Positions 6,423 to 6,857 of a stretch of DNA of 6,857 nucleotides are shown one piece after another (the stretch's first letter is position 1; every line of letters begins with the position of its first letter). Under the pieces are notes generated by a model. It was given only the letters and a program-made list of their open reading frames with translations. It was not told the origin of the DNA and searched no databases. Source of the DNA: Equivita sp045641605 (lineage in GTDB: Bacteria; Actinomycetota; Coriobacteriia; Coriobacteriales; Eggerthellaceae); the NCBI GenBank assembly GCA_045641605.1, contig JAZUHG010000035.1, positions 1 through 6,857 of the forward strand. The letters are read 5' to 3'. The position numbers were made by a program, and so were the translations under genes.

Positions 6423-6857
6423 ATGCCCAAATCAAGCAAGTTAAATCTTACCAGGAGAAGTTTTGTTCTTGGTGGTAGTGCGGGCTTGGCGGCTGCGGCA
6501 TTTACTCTTTCTGGTTGTAATCGAAAGAAAGGCGGCAATGCCGAAAACGCAAAAGGTGACATTGTTGCTGCTTTTTCTACTACGGCTCCTAACATTAGCC
6601 CTGTGGCAAACATGAATTCTTTGGGCCGCTCGACGTTACTTCACATCAGCGAAGGCTTGTACAATGTCGATCCGGTAACTTATAAAACCTACAATGGACT
6701 TGCAGCTCTAAGCCCTAATAAGATTAACGATTACTCTTATGAGGTAGTACTTCGCGATGATGCGACATTCTCGGATGGTAATCCTGTAAAGCCCGAAGAC
6801 GTAGTCAACTCTTTCAAGTTAAATATGCAAGACCCGGTAATGGGCCCGCTACTTACA
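6423..6857 (+). CDS. Tat-exported solute-binding lipoprotein, family 5 (peptide/nickel type), N-terminal part
   Basis: The gene is open at the right edge; 145 residues are visible. The N-terminus has a twin-arginine signal (LTRRSFVLGG, R11-R12), a hydrophobic stretch, and the lipobox LSGC with the lipidated Cys at residue 32. The mature part shows family 5 features: HISEGLYNVDP, then GLAALSP, YEVVLRDDATFSDGNPV and KPEDVVNSFK, matching the usual EGL, FxLRdgvkFsdG and aeDVvxSf segments of OppA/DppA-like proteins. It would be anchored to the outer face of the membrane and deliver peptides or a similar solute to an ABC transporter whose genes may lie to the right. GGAGG at 6414-6418 is four bases before the ATG. 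No TGA or TGG Trp codon occurs in the visible part. The substrate cannot be told from this fragment. Confidence 0.9.
   Translation, partial: MPKSSKLNLTRRSFVLGGSAGLAAAAFTLSGCNRKKGGNAENAKGDIVAAFSTTAPNISPVANMNSLGRSTLLHISEGLYNVDPVTYKTYNGLAALSPNKINDYSYEVVLRDDATFSDGNPVKPEDVVNSFKLNMQDPVMGPLLT

Overview
The main result is that this window reads correctly only if UGA encodes tryptophan. Under the standard code four genes appear broken by an in-frame TGA: a P-type cation ATPase, pth, a surface protein and a phosphofructokinase. In each case the frame continues in register to a TAA or TAG and the rejoined protein has normal length. In the ATPase and the PPi-dependent phosphofructokinase the TGA sits where the family is known to carry Trp (LL-W-VNLVTD and SLGA-W-TAA). 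None of the five gene ends in the window uses TGA; four use TAA and one uses TAG. UGG is also used for Trp (eight UGG to four UGA in the frames I read).

Organism: a bacterium of moderately low G+C (by eye, not measured) with strong Shine-Dalgarno sites. It has a secreted protein with a sortase-type C-terminus (SPQTG, hydrophobic segment, basic tail), a twin-arginine lipoprotein signal, and a PPi-dependent phosphofructokinase of the 403-404 residue actinobacterial type. This implies a walled Gram-positive, possibly an actinobacterium of the Coriobacteriia type. It does not fit the wall-less Mollicutes, the best-known UGA=Trp group. The taxonomic placement is inference only.

Layout: 1-1404, C-terminal half of a P2-type (Ca2+-like) ATPase. 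1465-2984, prs and pth, overlapping by one base (TAATG) and probably one operon behind an extended -10 promoter. 2979-5052, a cassette-like segment bounded by two inverted copies of a ~208-bp MITE-like element (about 95% identical by eye, each with its own terminal inverted repeats). Inside it lie an A13 tract in a possible promoter, a 464-residue sortase-anchored surface protein gene and a rho-independent terminator. 5057-6268 on the minus strand, PPi-phosphofructokinase, convergent with pth. 6269-6422, a divergent promoter region. 6423-end, the start of a Tat-exported solute-binding lipoprotein.

How it fits together: prs, pth, PPi-PFK and the ATPase are housekeeping functions (PRPP supply, peptidyl-tRNA recycling, glycolysis, cation export). 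The surface-protein segment looks like an insertion between convergent pth and pfp. It may be able to move or invert through its repeats, and its expression may vary through the A13 tract. It too contains a UGA-Trp codon, so in a standard-code host the protein would be truncated before its wall anchor.
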